Assembly (NCBI RefSeq): GCF_004362195.1
Contig: NZ_SNWG01000001.1
Coordinates: 2,914,001-2,978,000 of the forward strand
Origin: Microbacterium sp. BK668
GTDB lineage: Bacteria; Actinomycetota; Actinomycetes; Actinomycetales; Microbacteriaceae
DNA length: 64,000 bases
Direction of reading: 5' to 3'
Numbering within the stretch: position 1 is the stretch's first letter; the number at the start of each line of letters is the position of its first letter. Of this stretch, positions 53,476-63,343 are shown one piece after another. The translations under genes were made by a program, and so were the position numbers. The notes under the pieces were generated by a model. The model did not search any database. It saw only the letters and a program-made list of their open reading frames with translations, and was not told the DNA's origin.

Positions 53476-53970
53476 TCACGGCGCGGCGGCCAGTGCCGCG
53501 CGCTTGACCACGACGGGGGTGTCGGCGAGCCGGCGCAGCGCCCATCCGAAGAGGATCGAGAGGATGCCGACGGCCGCCGCGAACAGACAGACGCCGTACG
53601 CGACGACCGAGGTGTAGAGCGATGCGCGGAGGAAGGACGCCTGCATCACGGTGGCCCGCACCGGATCGTCCTGGTCGAGCTCGGCATACGTCTTGCCGCC
53701 CGAGGCCTCGAGGGCGTGCCGGTTGATCGTGTCCGCCTGGACGAAGGCGGTGAGGGGCCCGGTCACCTGCTGGCCCTGGAAGGCCACGGCGTCGTCGGGG
53801 ACCGTGATGTCCTCGGCGACGAGCTGGCTCGTGACGGCGATCCAGGCGACGATCCCGACGACGATCAGGAGGATGCCGCCGAGGATGCCGAGGATCCCGA
53901 CGGCCTTGACGAGGCCTACCTTCTTGGCGGGCGGCTCGATCGCGTCGGCGGTCGCGGCTGCATCGGTCAT
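53476..53970 (-). CDS. Two-helix membrane protein of unknown function
   Basis: A 164-residue protein with hydrophobic helices at about residues 22-46 and 117-142 and a soluble loop of 70 residues between them ([38 protein letters not shown]). Relatives in actinobacteria are often labelled LigA or aromatic-ring dioxygenase, which nothing in the sequence supports. GGAGG lies six bases before the ATG. Confidence 0.72.
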   Translation of the reverse strand: MTDAAATADAIEPPAKKVGLVKAVGILGILGGILLIVVGIVAWIAVTSQLVAEDITVPDDAVAFQGQQVTGPLTAFVQADTINRHALEASGGKTYAELDQDDPVRATVMQASFLRASLYTSVVAYGVCLFAAAVGILSILFGWALRRLADTPVVVKRAALAAAP

Positions 53971-54095
53971 GTCGTCCTCCTCGGGGATAGGGCCCTCGAC
54001 GACACGCTAGCGGCGGCGGCGCGGACCCCGGAAGACCGGCGCACGCGTTCCCGGTGCGGCGGCGGCGCGCGACGGACCGGACGGCCGCGGCGGGT

Positions 54096-55157
54096 TCAGC
54101 CGGCGAGCGATCGCGTGACCGCGACCCACTCGTCGAGCTTCGAGGCCGCCCGGCCGTCGTCGACCGCCGCCGCCGCGTCGTCACGGGCCTCGGCGAGGCG
54201 CTCGAGGATCGGACGCTGGACCTGCGCGGCATCCCGGAAGAGGCGGTACGCCACGATTCCCGCCGCGGCGTTCAGGAGGACGATGTCGCGCACGGCGCCC
54301 TGGTCTCCCGCGAAGACGCGATGCACGACGGCGGCGTTGTGCGCGGGGTCGCCGCCGAGGAGGTCGTCGATCTCGGCGAGAGGGATGCCGAGATCGCGCG
54401 GGTCGAGGTCGTGCTCGTGGATGTCGCCGCGGCTGACCTCCCACAGGCGCGAGTGGCCCGTCGTGGTGAGCTCGTCCAGGCCGTCGTCGCCGCGGAAGAC
54501 CAGCGCGGTCGCGCCGCGGGTCTGGAAGACGCCCGTGATGAGCGGAACGCGGTCGAGGTGCGCCACCCCCACCGCGTTCGCCTCGGCGCGCGCCGGATTG
54601 CACAGCGGCCCCAGGAAGTTGAACACCGTGGGCACGCCCAGCTCCGCGCGCGTGGGTCCCGCGTGGCGGAAGCCGGGGTGGAAGGCCGATGCGAAGGCGA
54701 ACGTGATGCCGGCGCGGCCGAGCGTCTCGGCCACCGCGTCGGGCGAGAGCGTCAGGTCGATCCCGAGCGCGCTGAGCACGTCGCTCGACCCCGAGGCCGA
54801 GCTGGCCGCCCTGTTGCCGTGCTTGACGACGGGGACTCCGGATGCCGCGGCCACGACGGCCGCCATCGTCGAGACGTTCACCGTGCCGAAGCGGTCGCCG
54901 CCGGTCCCCACGATGTCGAGCACCGCGGCGTCGACGGGAAGCGGGAGCGCGGCCTCGAGGATGGCGTCGCGGAAGCCGACGATCTCGTCGACGGTCTCGC
55001 CCTTCGCGCGCAGCGCGACGAGGAATGCGCCCAGCTGCGACGGCGTGGCCTCGCCCCGCATGATCTTGCGCATCGCCCAGGTCGACTCCGACACGCTGAG
55101 GTCGCGCTGGTCGAGAAGCGCCGTCAAGATCTCCGGCCACGTGTACAGCTCCGCCAT
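54096..55157 (-). CDS. trpD: Anthranilate phosphoribosyltransferase
   Basis: Joins anthranilate to PRPP in tryptophan synthesis. The 353-residue protein has [17 protein letters not shown] (PRPP loop), [48 protein letters not shown] and DELTTTGHS, all canonical. The ATG at 55157 gives the family start ([14 protein letters not shown]). It stands alone, divergent from ctaE, an arrangement seen across actinobacteria. Confidence 0.95.
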   Translation of the reverse strand: MAELYTWPEILTALLDQRDLSVSESTWAMRKIMRGEATPSQLGAFLVALRAKGETVDEIVGFRDAILEAALPLPVDAAVLDIVGTGGDRFGTVNVSTMAAVVAAASGVPVVKHGNRAASSASGSSDVLSALGIDLTLSPDAVAETLGRAGITFAFASAFHPGFRHAGPTRAELGVPTVFNFLGPLCNPARAEANAVGVAHLDRVPLITGVFQTRGATALVFRGDDGLDELTTTGHSRLWEVSRGDIHEHDLDPRDLGIPLAEIDDLLGGDPAHNAAVVHRVFAGDQGAVRDIVLLNAAAGIVAYRLFRDAAQVQRPILERLAEARDDAAAAVDDGRAASKLDEWVAVTRSLAG

Positions 55158-55247
55158 GAGGCAGAAGCCTAGCCGGGAGCCGGCGACGCACCCGGCGGGC
55201 GTCATCGGCGTGCTCATATCGGCCGCACGGCGAATTCGAGGCGTTCT

Positions 55248-55263
55248 CTTAGGTGCACCTAAG
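55248..55263. promoter_or_regulatory. Perfect 16-bp palindrome upstream of ctaE-qcrCAB
   Basis: CTTAGGTGCACCTAAG, perfectly symmetrical, 60 bases before the ctaE start and 90 bases from the divergent trpD start. The TTAGG/CCTAA ends recall DtxR/IdeR iron boxes, but the arms are four bases apart and not nine, so it is a different site. I could not place a clear -10/-35 around it. A dimeric regulator of the bc1-aa3 genes is inferred. Confidence 0.65.
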
Positions 55264-55323
55264 TTCGATCGAGGCCAAAGAGATGCCTCTCAGTGGGATT
55301 CTCCCCCCTCGGAGTCAGCCATA

Positions 55324-55968
55324 ATGGGGAACGTGACGACCACGCAAGCGACCTATTCCCAGGCGATGCGGTCCGTCAAGCGGCCCGATCCGGTCGCCGT
55401 CGGAACCATCGTGTGGCTCGGCAGCGAGGTGATGTTCTTCGCGGGTCTCTTCGCGATCTACTTCACCCTCCGCAACACGTCTCCTGACCTGTGGGCCGAG
55501 CGCACTGTCCTGCTGAACATCCCGTATGCCACCGTGAACACGATCATCCTCGTGCTCTCGTCCGTGACCTGCCAGATGGGCGTGTTCGCGGCGGAGCGCT
55601 TCCAGTCCTACCGGACCGGCGGATTCTTCGACGTGCGCAAGTGGGGCATGGTCGAGTGGTTCTACCTGACCTTCATCATGGGCGCGATCTTCGTGTCCGG
55701 TCAGGTCTGGGAGTACGCGCAGCTGGTCGCCGAGGGCATGGCGATCAACACCGACTCCTACGCGTCGGCGTTCTATCTGACGACGGGCTTCCACGCCCTC
55801 CACGTCACCGGTGGACTCATCGCGTTCCTCCTCGTCATCGGGCGCGCCTACGCCGTGAAGAACTTCGGTCGCAAAGAGATGACGACCTCGATCGTCGTCT
55901 CGTACTACTGGCACTTCGTGGACGTCGTGTGGATCGCGCTGTTCCTCGTCATCTACTTCCTGAAATAG
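55324..55968 (+). CDS. ctaE: Cytochrome c oxidase subunit III
   Basis: Membrane subunit of the aa3-type terminal oxidase. The 214-residue protein has five hydrophobic helices; [22 protein letters not shown] carries the conserved Glu, and [19 protein letters not shown] and [19 protein letters not shown] are the subunit III signatures. ATG 55324 with GGAG nine bases upstream is preferred over GTG 55333. It leads the ctaE-qcrCAB operon, which makes the bc1-aa3 supercomplex of actinobacteria. Confidence 0.96.
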   Translation: MGNVTTTQATYSQAMRSVKRPDPVAVGTIVWLGSEVMFFAGLFAIYFTLRNTSPDLWAERTVLLNIPYATVNTIILVLSSVTCQMGVFAAERFQSYRTGGFFDVRKWGMVEWFYLTFIMGAIFVSGQVWEYAQLVAEGMAINTDSYASAFYLTTGFHALHVTGGLIAFLLVIGRAYAVKNFGRKEMTTSIVVSYYWHFVDVVWIALFLVIYFLK

Positions 55969-55987
55969 AGCGGAGCTGTACCCCGAC

Positions 55988-56788
55988 ATGGCACGAGTGA
56001 CCAAGCGCCGCTCCCCCGGACGCCGCAGCCCCTGGGCCGCGGCCGCCCTCATCGGCATCGGCCTGCTCCTGACCGGAGGCGCGTACGCCGGCGCCTCGGC
56101 CGCGATGGCCAGCACCGGCGACACCCAGGTGAAGTCCGCCCTCACGGTCGAAGACGGCAAGAAGCTGTTCCAGGCCAACTGCGCCACGTGCCACGGTCTC
56201 GACCTGCAGGGCACCGAGGCCGGCCCCTCGCTGTACGGCGTCGGCGAGCTCTCGGTGGAGTTCCAGGTCGCGACGGGCCGCATGCCGCTGGCGGCGCAGG
56301 CGCCCCAGGCCCCGCAGAAGCCCGTGCAGTTCACCGAGGACGAGATCCGCGCCATGGCCGCGTTCGTCCAGGAGATCGCGCCCGGTCCCTCCTACCCCTC
56401 CGAGGAGGTCCTCGACGGGCAGGGCGACGTCGCGCGCGGCGCGGAGCTCTTCCGCATCAACTGCGCGATGTGCCACAACGTCGCCGGCGCCGGCGGTGCG
56501 CTGACGGAGGGCAAGTACGCGCCCGCCCTGCACGAGACGAGCGCGCTGCACATGTACGCCGCGATGGTCACCGGCCCGCAGAACATGCCGGTCTTCAGCG
56601 ACCTGAACCTCACGACGGAGGACAAGCGCGACATCATCTCGTCGCTGCTGTTCCAGCAGGAGTCCGTGTCACCCGGCGGCTTCACGCTCGGGTCGCTCGG
56701 TCCGGTGTCGGAGGGCCTCTTCATCTGGATCTTCGGCATCGGCACGCTGATCGCGATCACCGTGTGGATCACCGCGAAGTCCAACTGA
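55988..56788 (+). CDS. qcrC: Cytochrome bc1 complex diheme cytochrome c subunit
   Basis: Carries electrons from the Rieske protein to the aa3 oxidase without a soluble cytochrome c. The 266-residue protein has a basic N-terminus with one hydrophobic anchor (LIGIGLLLTGGAYAG), two heme c sites (CATCH at 65-69 and CAMCH at 159-163) and a C-terminal transmembrane helix (LFIWIFGIGTLIAITVWI). It lies 19 bases after ctaE. Confidence 0.96.
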   Translation: MARVTKRRSPGRRSPWAAAALIGIGLLLTGGAYAGASAAMASTGDTQVKSALTVEDGKKLFQANCATCHGLDLQGTEAGPSLYGVGELSVEFQVATGRMPLAAQAPQAPQKPVQFTEDEIRAMAAFVQEIAPGPSYPSEEVLDGQGDVARGAELFRINCAMCHNVAGAGGALTEGKYAPALHETSALHMYAAMVTGPQNMPVFSDLNLTTEDKRDIISSLLFQQESVSPGGFTLGSLGPVSEGLFIWIFGIGTLIAITVWITAKSN

Positions 56789-56819
56789 CGTATCACTGAC
56801 GAGAGCACCAAGGAGAAGC

Positions 56820-57878
56820 ATGGCTCACGAGGACGACCCGCTCGAGCACGAGAGGGCTTCCTGGAAGCCCTCGTCGGGCCTCGCGGTCGCGGTCCCCGAC
56901 AGGGTGCAGACGCCGGAGCTGGCTCCGCACCGCGAGCGGATGACCGACAAGGACCCGGCCGCCATGAAGCGCGCCGTGCGCACGGTGTACACGCTGTTCT
57001 ATCTGTCGGTGGCCGCCAGCATCTGGGCGATCGCCGCCTACTTCCTGTTCCCGATCGAGGACGGCTCGCTGGTGAGCATCCGCGACAACAACCTCTTCGT
57101 CGGTCTCGGCATCGCGCTCGCGCTGCTGGCCATCGGCATCGCCGCGATCCACTGGACCAAGGCGATCATGTCCGACAAGGAGTTCATCGAGGTCCGGCAC
57201 GCCACGCGCGGCCGGGACTCGACGCGCGCCGCGGCCGTCAAGGCCTTCGAGGACGCCAACGAGGAGTCCGGCTTCGGTCGCCGGGCGATGATCCGCAACT
57301 CCCTCATCGCCGCCCTGGTCGCCTCCGTCCTCCCCGGCGTCACGCTCTTCCGCGGTCTCGCTCCGCAGAACGTCAACCCGGTCGAGGAGCTCAGCCACAC
57401 GATGTGGGAAGAGGGCATGCGCCTTGCGCGCGACCCCGAAGGCACCCCGATCCGCGCGTCGGAGGTCACCCTCGGCTCGGCGTTCCACGTCATCCCCGAG
57501 GCCCTCGCCGACCTCGACCACAGCGAGGGATACCTCGAGGCCAAGGCCAAGGCCATCGTCCTGCTCATGCGCCTCATGCCCGAGGACCTCCCGGCCGATC
57601 AGAACAAGCTCGAGTGGTCGTACGACGGGATCGTCGCCTACTCCAAGGTCTGCACGCACGTCGGGTGCCCCGTCGCGCTCTACGAGCAGCAGACCCACCA
57701 CCTGCTGTGCCCGTGCCACCAGTCGCAGTTCGACGTGTCGCGCAGCGCAGCAGTCATCTTCGGGCCGGCGGCTCGTCCGCTCCCGCAGCTGCCCATCACC
57801 GTCGACGATGAGGGCTACCTGGTCGCGCAGAGCGACTTCACCGAACCCGTCGGTCCGAGCTTCTGGGAGCGTCATTGA
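56820..57878 (+). CDS. qcrA: Cytochrome bc1 complex Rieske iron-sulfur subunit
   Basis: High-potential 2Fe-2S subunit. The 352-residue protein has three hydrophobic helices (about 57-80, 95-118 and 160-180), as in other actinobacteria, and a C-terminal Rieske domain with the ligands in CTHVGCPVALYEQ (from residue 278) and LLCPCHQSQFD; the two further Cys form the stabilising disulfide. AAGGAGAAGC precedes the ATG. Its stop overlaps the TTG start of qcrB. Confidence 0.96.
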   Translation: MAHEDDPLEHERASWKPSSGLAVAVPDRVQTPELAPHRERMTDKDPAAMKRAVRTVYTLFYLSVAASIWAIAAYFLFPIEDGSLVSIRDNNLFVGLGIALALLAIGIAAIHWTKAIMSDKEFIEVRHATRGRDSTRAAAVKAFEDANEESGFGRRAMIRNSLIAALVASVLPGVTLFRGLAPQNVNPVEELSHTMWEEGMRLARDPEGTPIRASEVTLGSAFHVIPEALADLDHSEGYLEAKAKAIVLLMRLMPEDLPADQNKLEWSYDGIVAYSKVCTHVGCPVALYEQQTHHLLCPCHQSQFDVSRSAAVIFGPAARPLPQLPITVDDEGYLVAQSDFTEPVGPSFWERH

Positions 57879-59716
57879 GTACCGGATCCCACCCCACGGA
57901 GAATGTGACGCTCGAGCCGGCGAGTGCGCCCGGCCCGACGCGTGACAAGCCGCTAGGCGGCCGATTCGTCGGCGCCACGGCGAACTACATCGACGAGCGC
58001 ACGAGCCTGTCCGGCTTCGTGAAGGAGCTCGGCCGCAAGGTCTTCCCCGACCACTGGTCGTTCATGCTCGGCGAGATCGCGATGTGGAGCTTCGTCGTCG
58101 TGCTCCTCACGGGAACGTTCCTGACGTTCTTCTTCCAGGCGTCGATGGTCCCGACCCACTACACCGGCGCCTACCTGCCGATGCGCGGCGTCGAGATGTC
58201 GGCGGCGCTGGACTCCACCCTGCGGCTGTCGTTCGACATCCGCGGCGGCCTGCTCGTCCGTCAGATCCACCACTGGGCCGCCCTGGCGTTCATCGCCGGC
58301 ATCGGCGTGCACATGCTCCGCGTGTTCTTCACGGGGGCGTTCCGCAAGCCGCGCGAGCTCAACTGGGTCATCGGCTTCGTCATGTTCATCCTGGCGATGG
58401 GCGAAGGCTTCACGGGCTACTCGCTCCCCGACGATCTGCTCTCCGGCAACGGCCTGCGCATCATCGACGGGATGATCAAGGGCATCCCGCTGATCGGCAC
58501 GTGGACGTCGTTCCTCCTCTTCGGCGGCGAGTTCCCGGGCAATCAGATCGTGGGACGCCTCTACACGCTGCACATCCTGCTGCTGCCGGCGATCCTCGTC
58601 GCGCTGCTCGTCGTGCACCTGATGCTCATGGTCATCAACAAGCACACGCAGTTCGCCGGGCCCGCCCGCACGAACAGCAACGTCGTGGGCTTCCCGATGA
58701 TGCCCGTGTACATGACGAAGATGGGCGGCTTCCTCTTCATCACGTTCGGCGTGCTGGTGCTCATCGCGTCGCTGTTCACGATCAACCCGATCTGGAACTA
58801 CGGCCCGTACGACCCCTCCCCCGTGTCGGCCGGCACCCAGCCCGACTGGTACATCGGCTTCGCCGACGGGATGCTGCGCCTCATCCCGCCTCATCTCGAG
58901 ACGTACTGGTTCGGCTTCACGTGGTCGTGGAACATCATCATCCCGATCACGATCCTCGGTCTGTTCATCGTCCTGGTGCTGCTCTACCCGTTCATCGAGG
59001 CCTGGGTGACCGGCGACAAGCGGGAGCACCACATCGCGCAGCGCCCCCGCAACGCGGCCACCCGCACCGCCATCGGCGCGGCCGGCGTCACGTTCTACGC
59101 GGTCATGTGGGCGGCGGCCTCGTCCGACATCATCGCCACGCACTTCAAGGTGACGATGGAAGGGGTGATCCACACCCTGCAGGCGTTCCTCATCCTCGGG
59201 CCGATCATCGCGTACTTCGTCACGAAGCGCATGTGCATCGCCCTGCAGAAGAAGGACCGCGAGATCCTGCTGCACGGCTACGAGTCGGGCCGCATCGTGC
59301 GCCTCCCCGGCGGCGAGTACATCGAAGTGCACCAGCCGGTCGACCAGTACGACCGCTGGAAGCTCGTCGACTACGACGCGTACGAGCCGCTCGTCGTGCG
59401 TCCGAACTCCCGCGGCCGCATCCCGTGGCACGAGAACCTGCGCGCCTCGATCTCGCGCTGGTTCTTCGAGGACCGTCTCACCCCGGTCACGCAAGCCGAG
59501 CTCGACGCCGCCTCGGCGCACCAGCACCACGAGCTCGAGCACATCGCCGAGGAGAAGGACGCCGAGCTCCAGGCTGCACACGAGCGCGCCGGCGTTCCCG
59601 ACGCACCGCACGTGCCCATCGACGACGGCCGCCACGGCGAGACGGCGAACCGTCCCTCGAACGTCATCATCCCCGAGGGGGACGACACGATCGGAAAGAA
59701 GCCGAAGAGCTCCTGA
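57875..59716 (+). CDS. qcrB: Cytochrome bc1 complex cytochrome b subunit
   Basis: Quinol-oxidising heme b subunit, target of Q-site inhibitors. The 613-residue protein has the heme-ligand helices (RQIHHWAALAFIAGIGVHMLRVFF and LYTLHILLLPAILVALLVVHLML) and the Qo-site region near GLRIIDGMIKGIPLIG and GPYDPSPVSAGTQPDWYIGF, followed by a long hydrophilic C-terminal tail of about 140 residues that is usual in actinobacteria. The TTG at 57875 overlaps the qcrA stop and has GGGAG five bases upstream; GTG 57905 is an alternative. Confidence 0.95.
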   Translation: MSTGSHPTENVTLEPASAPGPTRDKPLGGRFVGATANYIDERTSLSGFVKELGRKVFPDHWSFMLGEIAMWSFVVVLLTGTFLTFFFQASMVPTHYTGAYLPMRGVEMSAALDSTLRLSFDIRGGLLVRQIHHWAALAFIAGIGVHMLRVFFTGAFRKPRELNWVIGFVMFILAMGEGFTGYSLPDDLLSGNGLRIIDGMIKGIPLIGTWTSFLLFGGEFPGNQIVGRLYTLHILLLPAILVALLVVHLMLMVINKHTQFAGPARTNSNVVGFPMMPVYMTKMGGFLFITFGVLVLIASLFTINPIWNYGPYDPSPVSAGTQPDWYIGFADGMLRLIPPHLETYWFGFTWSWNIIIPITILGLFIVLVLLYPFIEAWVTGDKREHHIAQRPRNAATRTAIGAAGVTFYAVMWAAASSDIIATHFKVTMEGVIHTLQAFLILGPIIAYFVTKRMCIALQKKDREILLHGYESGRIVRLPGGEYIEVHQPVDQYDRWKLVDYDAYEPLVVRPNSRGRIPWHENLRASISRWFFEDRLTPVTQAELDAASAHQHHELEHIAEEKDAELQAAHERAGVPDAPHVPIDDGRHGETANRPSNVIIPEGDDTIGKKPKSS

Positions 59717-59731
59717 CGTCCGTATGAGACG

Positions 59732-59781
59732 ACGGATGCCTCGGCACACGGCCCTCGCGGGCCAGGTGCCGAGGCATCCGT
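59732..59781 (+). terminator. Terminator after qcrB, built from two inverted GGATGCC copies
   Basis: A perfect 16-bp stem (59732-59747 with 59766-59781; arm ACGGATGCCTCGGCAC) around an 18-base loop that itself forms a GGCCC/GGGCC hairpin. It starts 16 bases past the qcrB stop and ends the ctaE-qcrCAB transcript. Each arm holds one GGATGCC motif, as in the terminator at 14357-14396. Confidence 0.88.
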
Positions 59782-59885
59782 CGCTCCCGGTGCGAGCGGA
59801 CCGGCCGAGGCGAACGGCAGGAATCCGACGGCGGGCGGCTGTCTGCCGGCATCCCGCTCGCGGGTGCTGTCCTTAGCCTGAGGAC

Positions 59886-60305
59886 ATGTCTGAAGCCATC
59901 GACTTCTTCTCCGCGAAGCTCCGCCTCGAGACGGACGCGTCGGACGTCTACGAGGCGCAGAAGGCCGGCGAGCGCCTCGTCCTCGTGGACGTCCGGGGTG
60001 ACGAGGCGTGGACGCAGGGTCGCATCTCCGGCGCGATCCACATGCCGTACCGGCAGATCGCCGAGCGTGCCCCCGACGAGCTGTCCCGCAACGTACCGAT
60101 CGTCGTCTACTGCTGGAGTCCCGGCTGCAATGCCGCGACGAAGGGCGCCCTGGAGTTCGCGAAGCTCGGCTACAGCGTCCGCGAGATGATGGGCGGCTAC
60201 GAGTACTGGGTGCGCGAAGGACAGCCCACCGAGAACGACGACGGCCCCCTCCCCCGTGTCTTCGACGCCCAGGTCATGGTCATCCGCGAGCGGGTGAGAA
60301 GCTGA
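59886..60305 (+). CDS. Rhodanese-like sulfurtransferase
   Basis: A 139-residue single-domain rhodanese. VLVDVRGDEAWTQGRISGAIHMPY and the active-site loop YCWSPGCNAATKGALEF are visible; the catalytic Cys is followed by a bulky loop and a second Cys, which differs from the CRxG(R/T) of classical enzymes. The C-terminal GGYEYWVREG is typical. The substrate is unknown. It follows the qcrB terminator and is probably transcribed alone. Confidence 0.85.
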   Translation: MSEAIDFFSAKLRLETDASDVYEAQKAGERLVLVDVRGDEAWTQGRISGAIHMPYRQIAERAPDELSRNVPIVVYCWSPGCNAATKGALEFAKLGYSVREMMGGYEYWVREGQPTENDDGPLPRVFDAQVMVIRERVRS

Positions 60306-60320
60306 CACGCCCCGAGTCGC

Positions 60321-61142
60321 TCACGCAGACTCGCGGTTCCCGCCGTCGAGCGACTCGGTGAATCGGTCACGGGCCGCCCCATGGAAGACGGGCCGCACGG
60401 TCCACGCCGGATCGGGGACGACGTCCCCCACGACGGCCGTGACGTTGTCGCGGGACCCCGCGGTGAGCGCCAGCCCCACCACGGCCTCAGCGGCCGTCTG
60501 GGCGTCGCCCTGGGCGAGGAGCGCGACCAGCTCCTCGTCGGGCACATAGTCGCTCACGCCGTCGCTGCAGAGCAGCCAGCGGTCGCCGACGCGCACGGAC
60601 GGCTCCATGAGGGCGATCCGGTCGTCCTCTCCGCCGCGCAGCGACGCCGTGATGACGTTCCGCTGCGGGTGGAAGGCGGCGTCAGCGGGCCGGACGACGC
60701 CGCTGTCGACCAGCAGCTGGACGAACGAGTCGTCGCGGGTCTCTCGCGACATCGCGCCGTCGCGCAGGAGGTACGCGCGCGAGTCGCCCGTGTGAGCGAG
60801 CAGCAGCGTGCCGCCCGGGGCCACGAAAAGGCCGGTGAACGTCGTCGCCATGCCGTCGAGCGCGGGGTCTCGCTCGACGAGCGCCCGGAGGTCCCAGTTG
60901 GCGATGCGCAGCAGCGTCGCGAGCTGCTCGACCTCGATCGGCTCCCTCGCGCCCGCCATGAGCCGATGGACGAAGACGGACGACGCGATCTCTCCGCCCG
61001 GACCTCCCCCGACGCCGTCCGCCACCGCGGCAGCCCAGGCGGACGTGAACGCGGAATCCTGATTGACGGCGCGATGAGTACCGGCGTCCGACGCCGCTCC
61101 GGCGCGGAGCCCGAGAGCCGGTGCGATGATGGTCGCTCTCAG
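60321..61142 (-). CDS. PP2C-family serine/threonine phosphatase
   Basis: Metal-dependent protein phosphatase of about 270 residues. Motifs: SDAGTHRAVNQDSAF, AVADGVGGGPGG, LAHTGDSRAYLLRDG, LCSDGVSDYVPDEEL and SRDNVTAVVGDV. The start is unclear: no ATG, GTG or TTG lies in frame between the ctaF stop and the first conserved motif. A CTG at 61142 overlaps the ctaF stop as CTGA; the nearest in-frame GTG is about 40 codons further inside ctaF. No transmembrane segment is visible, so it should be cytoplasmic. Confidence 0.85.
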   Translation of the reverse strand: MRATIIAPALGLRAGAASDAGTHRAVNQDSAFTSAWAAAVADGVGGGPGGEIASSVFVHRLMAGAREPIEVEQLATLLRIANWDLRALVERDPALDGMATTFTGLFVAPGGTLLLAHTGDSRAYLLRDGAMSRETRDDSFVQLLVDSGVVRPADAAFHPQRNVITASLRGGEDDRIALMEPSVRVGDRWLLCSDGVSDYVPDEELVALLAQGDAQTAAEAVVGLALTAGSRDNVTAVVGDVVPDPAWTVRPVFHGAARDRFTESLDGGNRESA

Positions 61143-61576
61143 CGCGCGAAGTGGCCGCGGTAGTACTCGTACACCCAGCCCACGATCGCCACGACGAAGA
61201 CGCCCAGGCCGATCGGGAAGAGCCACACGCCGACGGCGAGCCCGAGGATGCCGAGCCCCGCCGAGAACGCGAGCACGATCGGCCACCAGGACCACGGACT
61301 GAACTCGCCGAGCTCGGGGTCGCCGTCGTCGATGTCCGCGGTCAGGATGTCTTCCGGCAGCTCGCCGCGCTGAGCACGGTGCACGCGTCCGATGTAGAAC
61401 GCGATGAGGGCGGCCATGAACGTCGTGAACAGCAGCGCGACGCTTCCGACCCACTCGATGCGGTTGTTCCACGCGGCGTTGTCGGCGTGGGCGATGATGC
61501 TCCACGCCGTGTAGACGATCGTCATCAGCAGGAAGAAGCCCGCGAGGAGCCACCAGAGCCCGGTGTTGGCGCGCAC
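61139..61576 (-). CDS. ctaF: Cytochrome c oxidase subunit IV, actinobacterial type
   Basis: Small accessory subunit of the aa3 oxidase found in actinobacteria. The 145-residue protein has four hydrophobic helices (about 7-27, 37-57, 89-105 and 112-132) with the loop ELPEDILTADIDDGDPELGEFSPWSWWPI, which is the usual subunit IV pattern. The GTG start lies one base after the ctaD stop, with GAGAGG nine bases upstream. Confidence 0.93.
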   Translation of the reverse strand: MRANTGLWWLLAGFFLLMTIVYTAWSIIAHADNAAWNNRIEWVGSVALLFTTFMAALIAFYIGRVHRAQRGELPEDILTADIDDGDPELGEFSPWSWWPIVLAFSAGLGILGLAVGVWLFPIGLGVFVVAIVGWVYEYYRGHFAR

Positions 61577-61577
61577 G

Positions 61578-63341
61578 TTACTTGACCTCTCCCTGTGCGG
61601 TGTCGACGACCGGGGCATCGGGTGCGTCCTTGGCGGGACCGACGCCGACGGGAATCCCCGCCTCGGGGTGGTTCAGGTCGAATGCCGGCCGCTCGCTGCG
61701 GATCCTCGGGATCGAGGTGAAGTTGTGCCGCGGGGGCGGGCAGCTCGTCGCCCACTCCAGCGACGCCCCGTAGCCCCACGGGTCGTTGACCGTGACCTTC
61801 GGCGCCTTGCGCGCCGTGATCCACACATTGAAGAGGAACGGGATCATCGACGCGCCGAGGATCATGGCGCCCACCGTCGAGACCTGGTTCTCCCACGTCC
61901 AGCCGTCCGCCTCGGAGTAGTCCGCGTAGCGACGCGCCATGCCGTCCACGCCGAGCCAGTGCTGGATGAGGAACGTCATGTGGAAGCCGATGAACAGCAT
62001 CCAGAAGTGCACGTAGCCGAGACGCTCGTTGAGCATCTTGCCGGTCCACTTCGGCCACCAGAAGTAGAAGCCGGAGAACATCGCGAAGACGACCGTGCCG
62101 AAGACGACGTAGTGGAAGTGCGCCACGACGAAGTACGAGTCCGAGAGGTGGAAGTCCAGCGGCGGCGAGGCGAGGATGATGCCGGTCAGTCCGCCGAACA
62201 CGAACGACACGAGGAACCCGAGGGCGAACACCATGGGGGTCTCGAACGTGACCGACCCCCGCCACATCGTGCCGATCCAGTTGAAGATCTTCACGCCCGT
62301 CGGCACCGCGATGAGCATCGTCGTGAGCGCGAAGAACGGCAGGAGCACGGCGCCCGTGACGTACATGTGGTGCGCCCACACCGCCACCGACAGGGCCGCG
62401 ATCGCGATCGTCGCGTACACGAGCGTCTTGTAGCCGAAGATGGGCTTCCGGCTGAACACCGGGAAGACCTCCGACACGATGCCGAAGAACGGCAGCGCGA
62501 TGATGTACACCTCCGGGTGCCCGAAGAACCAGAACAGGTGCTGCCACAGCAGGACGCCGCCGTTGGCGGGGTCGTAGATGTGCGCGCCCAGCACGCGGTC
62601 GGCGGCGGCCGCGAGGATCGCCGCGGCGAGCACCGGGAAGGCCATCAGGACCAGGATGCTGGTGATCAGCGTGTTCCACGAGAAGATCGGCATGCGCCAC
62701 ATCGTCATGCCCGGCGCGCGCATCGTGATGATGGTCGTGACGAAGTTCACCGCGCCGAGGATCGTCCCGAAACCGCTCATGCCGAGGCCGAGCATCCAGA
62801 GATTGCCGCCGAGACCCGGAGAGAAGCTCGCGTTCGCCAGCGGCTGGTACGCGAACCAGCCGAAGGCGGCGGCGCCCTGCGGCGTCAGGAAGCCGGCGAC
62901 GGCGATCGTGGAGCCGAAGAGGAAGAGCCAGAAGGCAAAGGCGTTGAGCCGCGGGAAGGCGACGTCGGGGGCGCCGATCTGCAGCGGCAGGATCGCGTTG
63001 GCGAACCCGGCGAAGAGGGGCGTCGCGAACATGAGCAGCATGATCGTGCCGTGCATCGTGAAGAGCTGGTTGTACTGCTCTTTCGTGGGCACGATCTGCA
63101 TGCCGGGCTCGAACAGCTCCGCGCGGATGATGAGCGCCATCACGCCGCCGAGCATGAAGAACAGCACGGAGGCGATCAGGTACAGGTAGCCGATCGTCTT
63201 GTGGTCGGTGGAGGTGATCCACTTGACGATGATGTTGCCCTTCTGCTCGACGCGCGAAGCGCTGAGCAGGGCGGCCTGGCGAGGCGGCATCGTGGAGGGA
63301 CGGCTCGGAGTCGTCTCCTGGAGTGGGAGCGTCGTGGCCAT
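61578..63341 (-). CDS. ctaD: Cytochrome c oxidase subunit I
   Basis: Catalytic subunit with heme a, heme a3 and CuB. The 587-residue protein has twelve hydrophobic helices, [11 protein letters not shown] (heme a His), [10 protein letters not shown] with the cross-linked His-Tyr pair, AHHMYVTG with the CuB His pair and [11 protein letters not shown] with the heme a3 and heme a ligands. The ATG at 63341 starts two bases after ctaC. The C-terminal [27 protein letters not shown] is the normal actinobacterial tail. Confidence 0.97.
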   Translation of the reverse strand: MATTLPLQETTPSRPSTMPPRQAALLSASRVEQKGNIIVKWITSTDHKTIGYLYLIASVLFFMLGGVMALIIRAELFEPGMQIVPTKEQYNQLFTMHGTIMLLMFATPLFAGFANAILPLQIGAPDVAFPRLNAFAFWLFLFGSTIAVAGFLTPQGAAAFGWFAYQPLANASFSPGLGGNLWMLGLGMSGFGTILGAVNFVTTIITMRAPGMTMWRMPIFSWNTLITSILVLMAFPVLAAAILAAAADRVLGAHIYDPANGGVLLWQHLFWFFGHPEVYIIALPFFGIVSEVFPVFSRKPIFGYKTLVYATIAIAALSVAVWAHHMYVTGAVLLPFFALTTMLIAVPTGVKIFNWIGTMWRGSVTFETPMVFALGFLVSFVFGGLTGIILASPPLDFHLSDSYFVVAHFHYVVFGTVVFAMFSGFYFWWPKWTGKMLNERLGYVHFWMLFIGFHMTFLIQHWLGVDGMARRYADYSEADGWTWENQVSTVGAMILGASMIPFLFNVWITARKAPKVTVNDPWGYGASLEWATSCPPPRHNFTSIPRIRSERPAFDLNHPEAGIPVGVGPAKDAPDAPVVDTAQGEVK

Positions 63342-63343
63342 GA

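Noticed and set aside
53476-53970. Aromatic ring-opening dioxygenase LigA
   Set aside because: This is a common database label for such proteins, but the sequence is a two-helix membrane protein without metal-binding residues.
55248-55263. DtxR/IdeR iron box
   Set aside because: The half-sites are four bases apart; iron boxes of this family are 19 bp with a 9-base centre.
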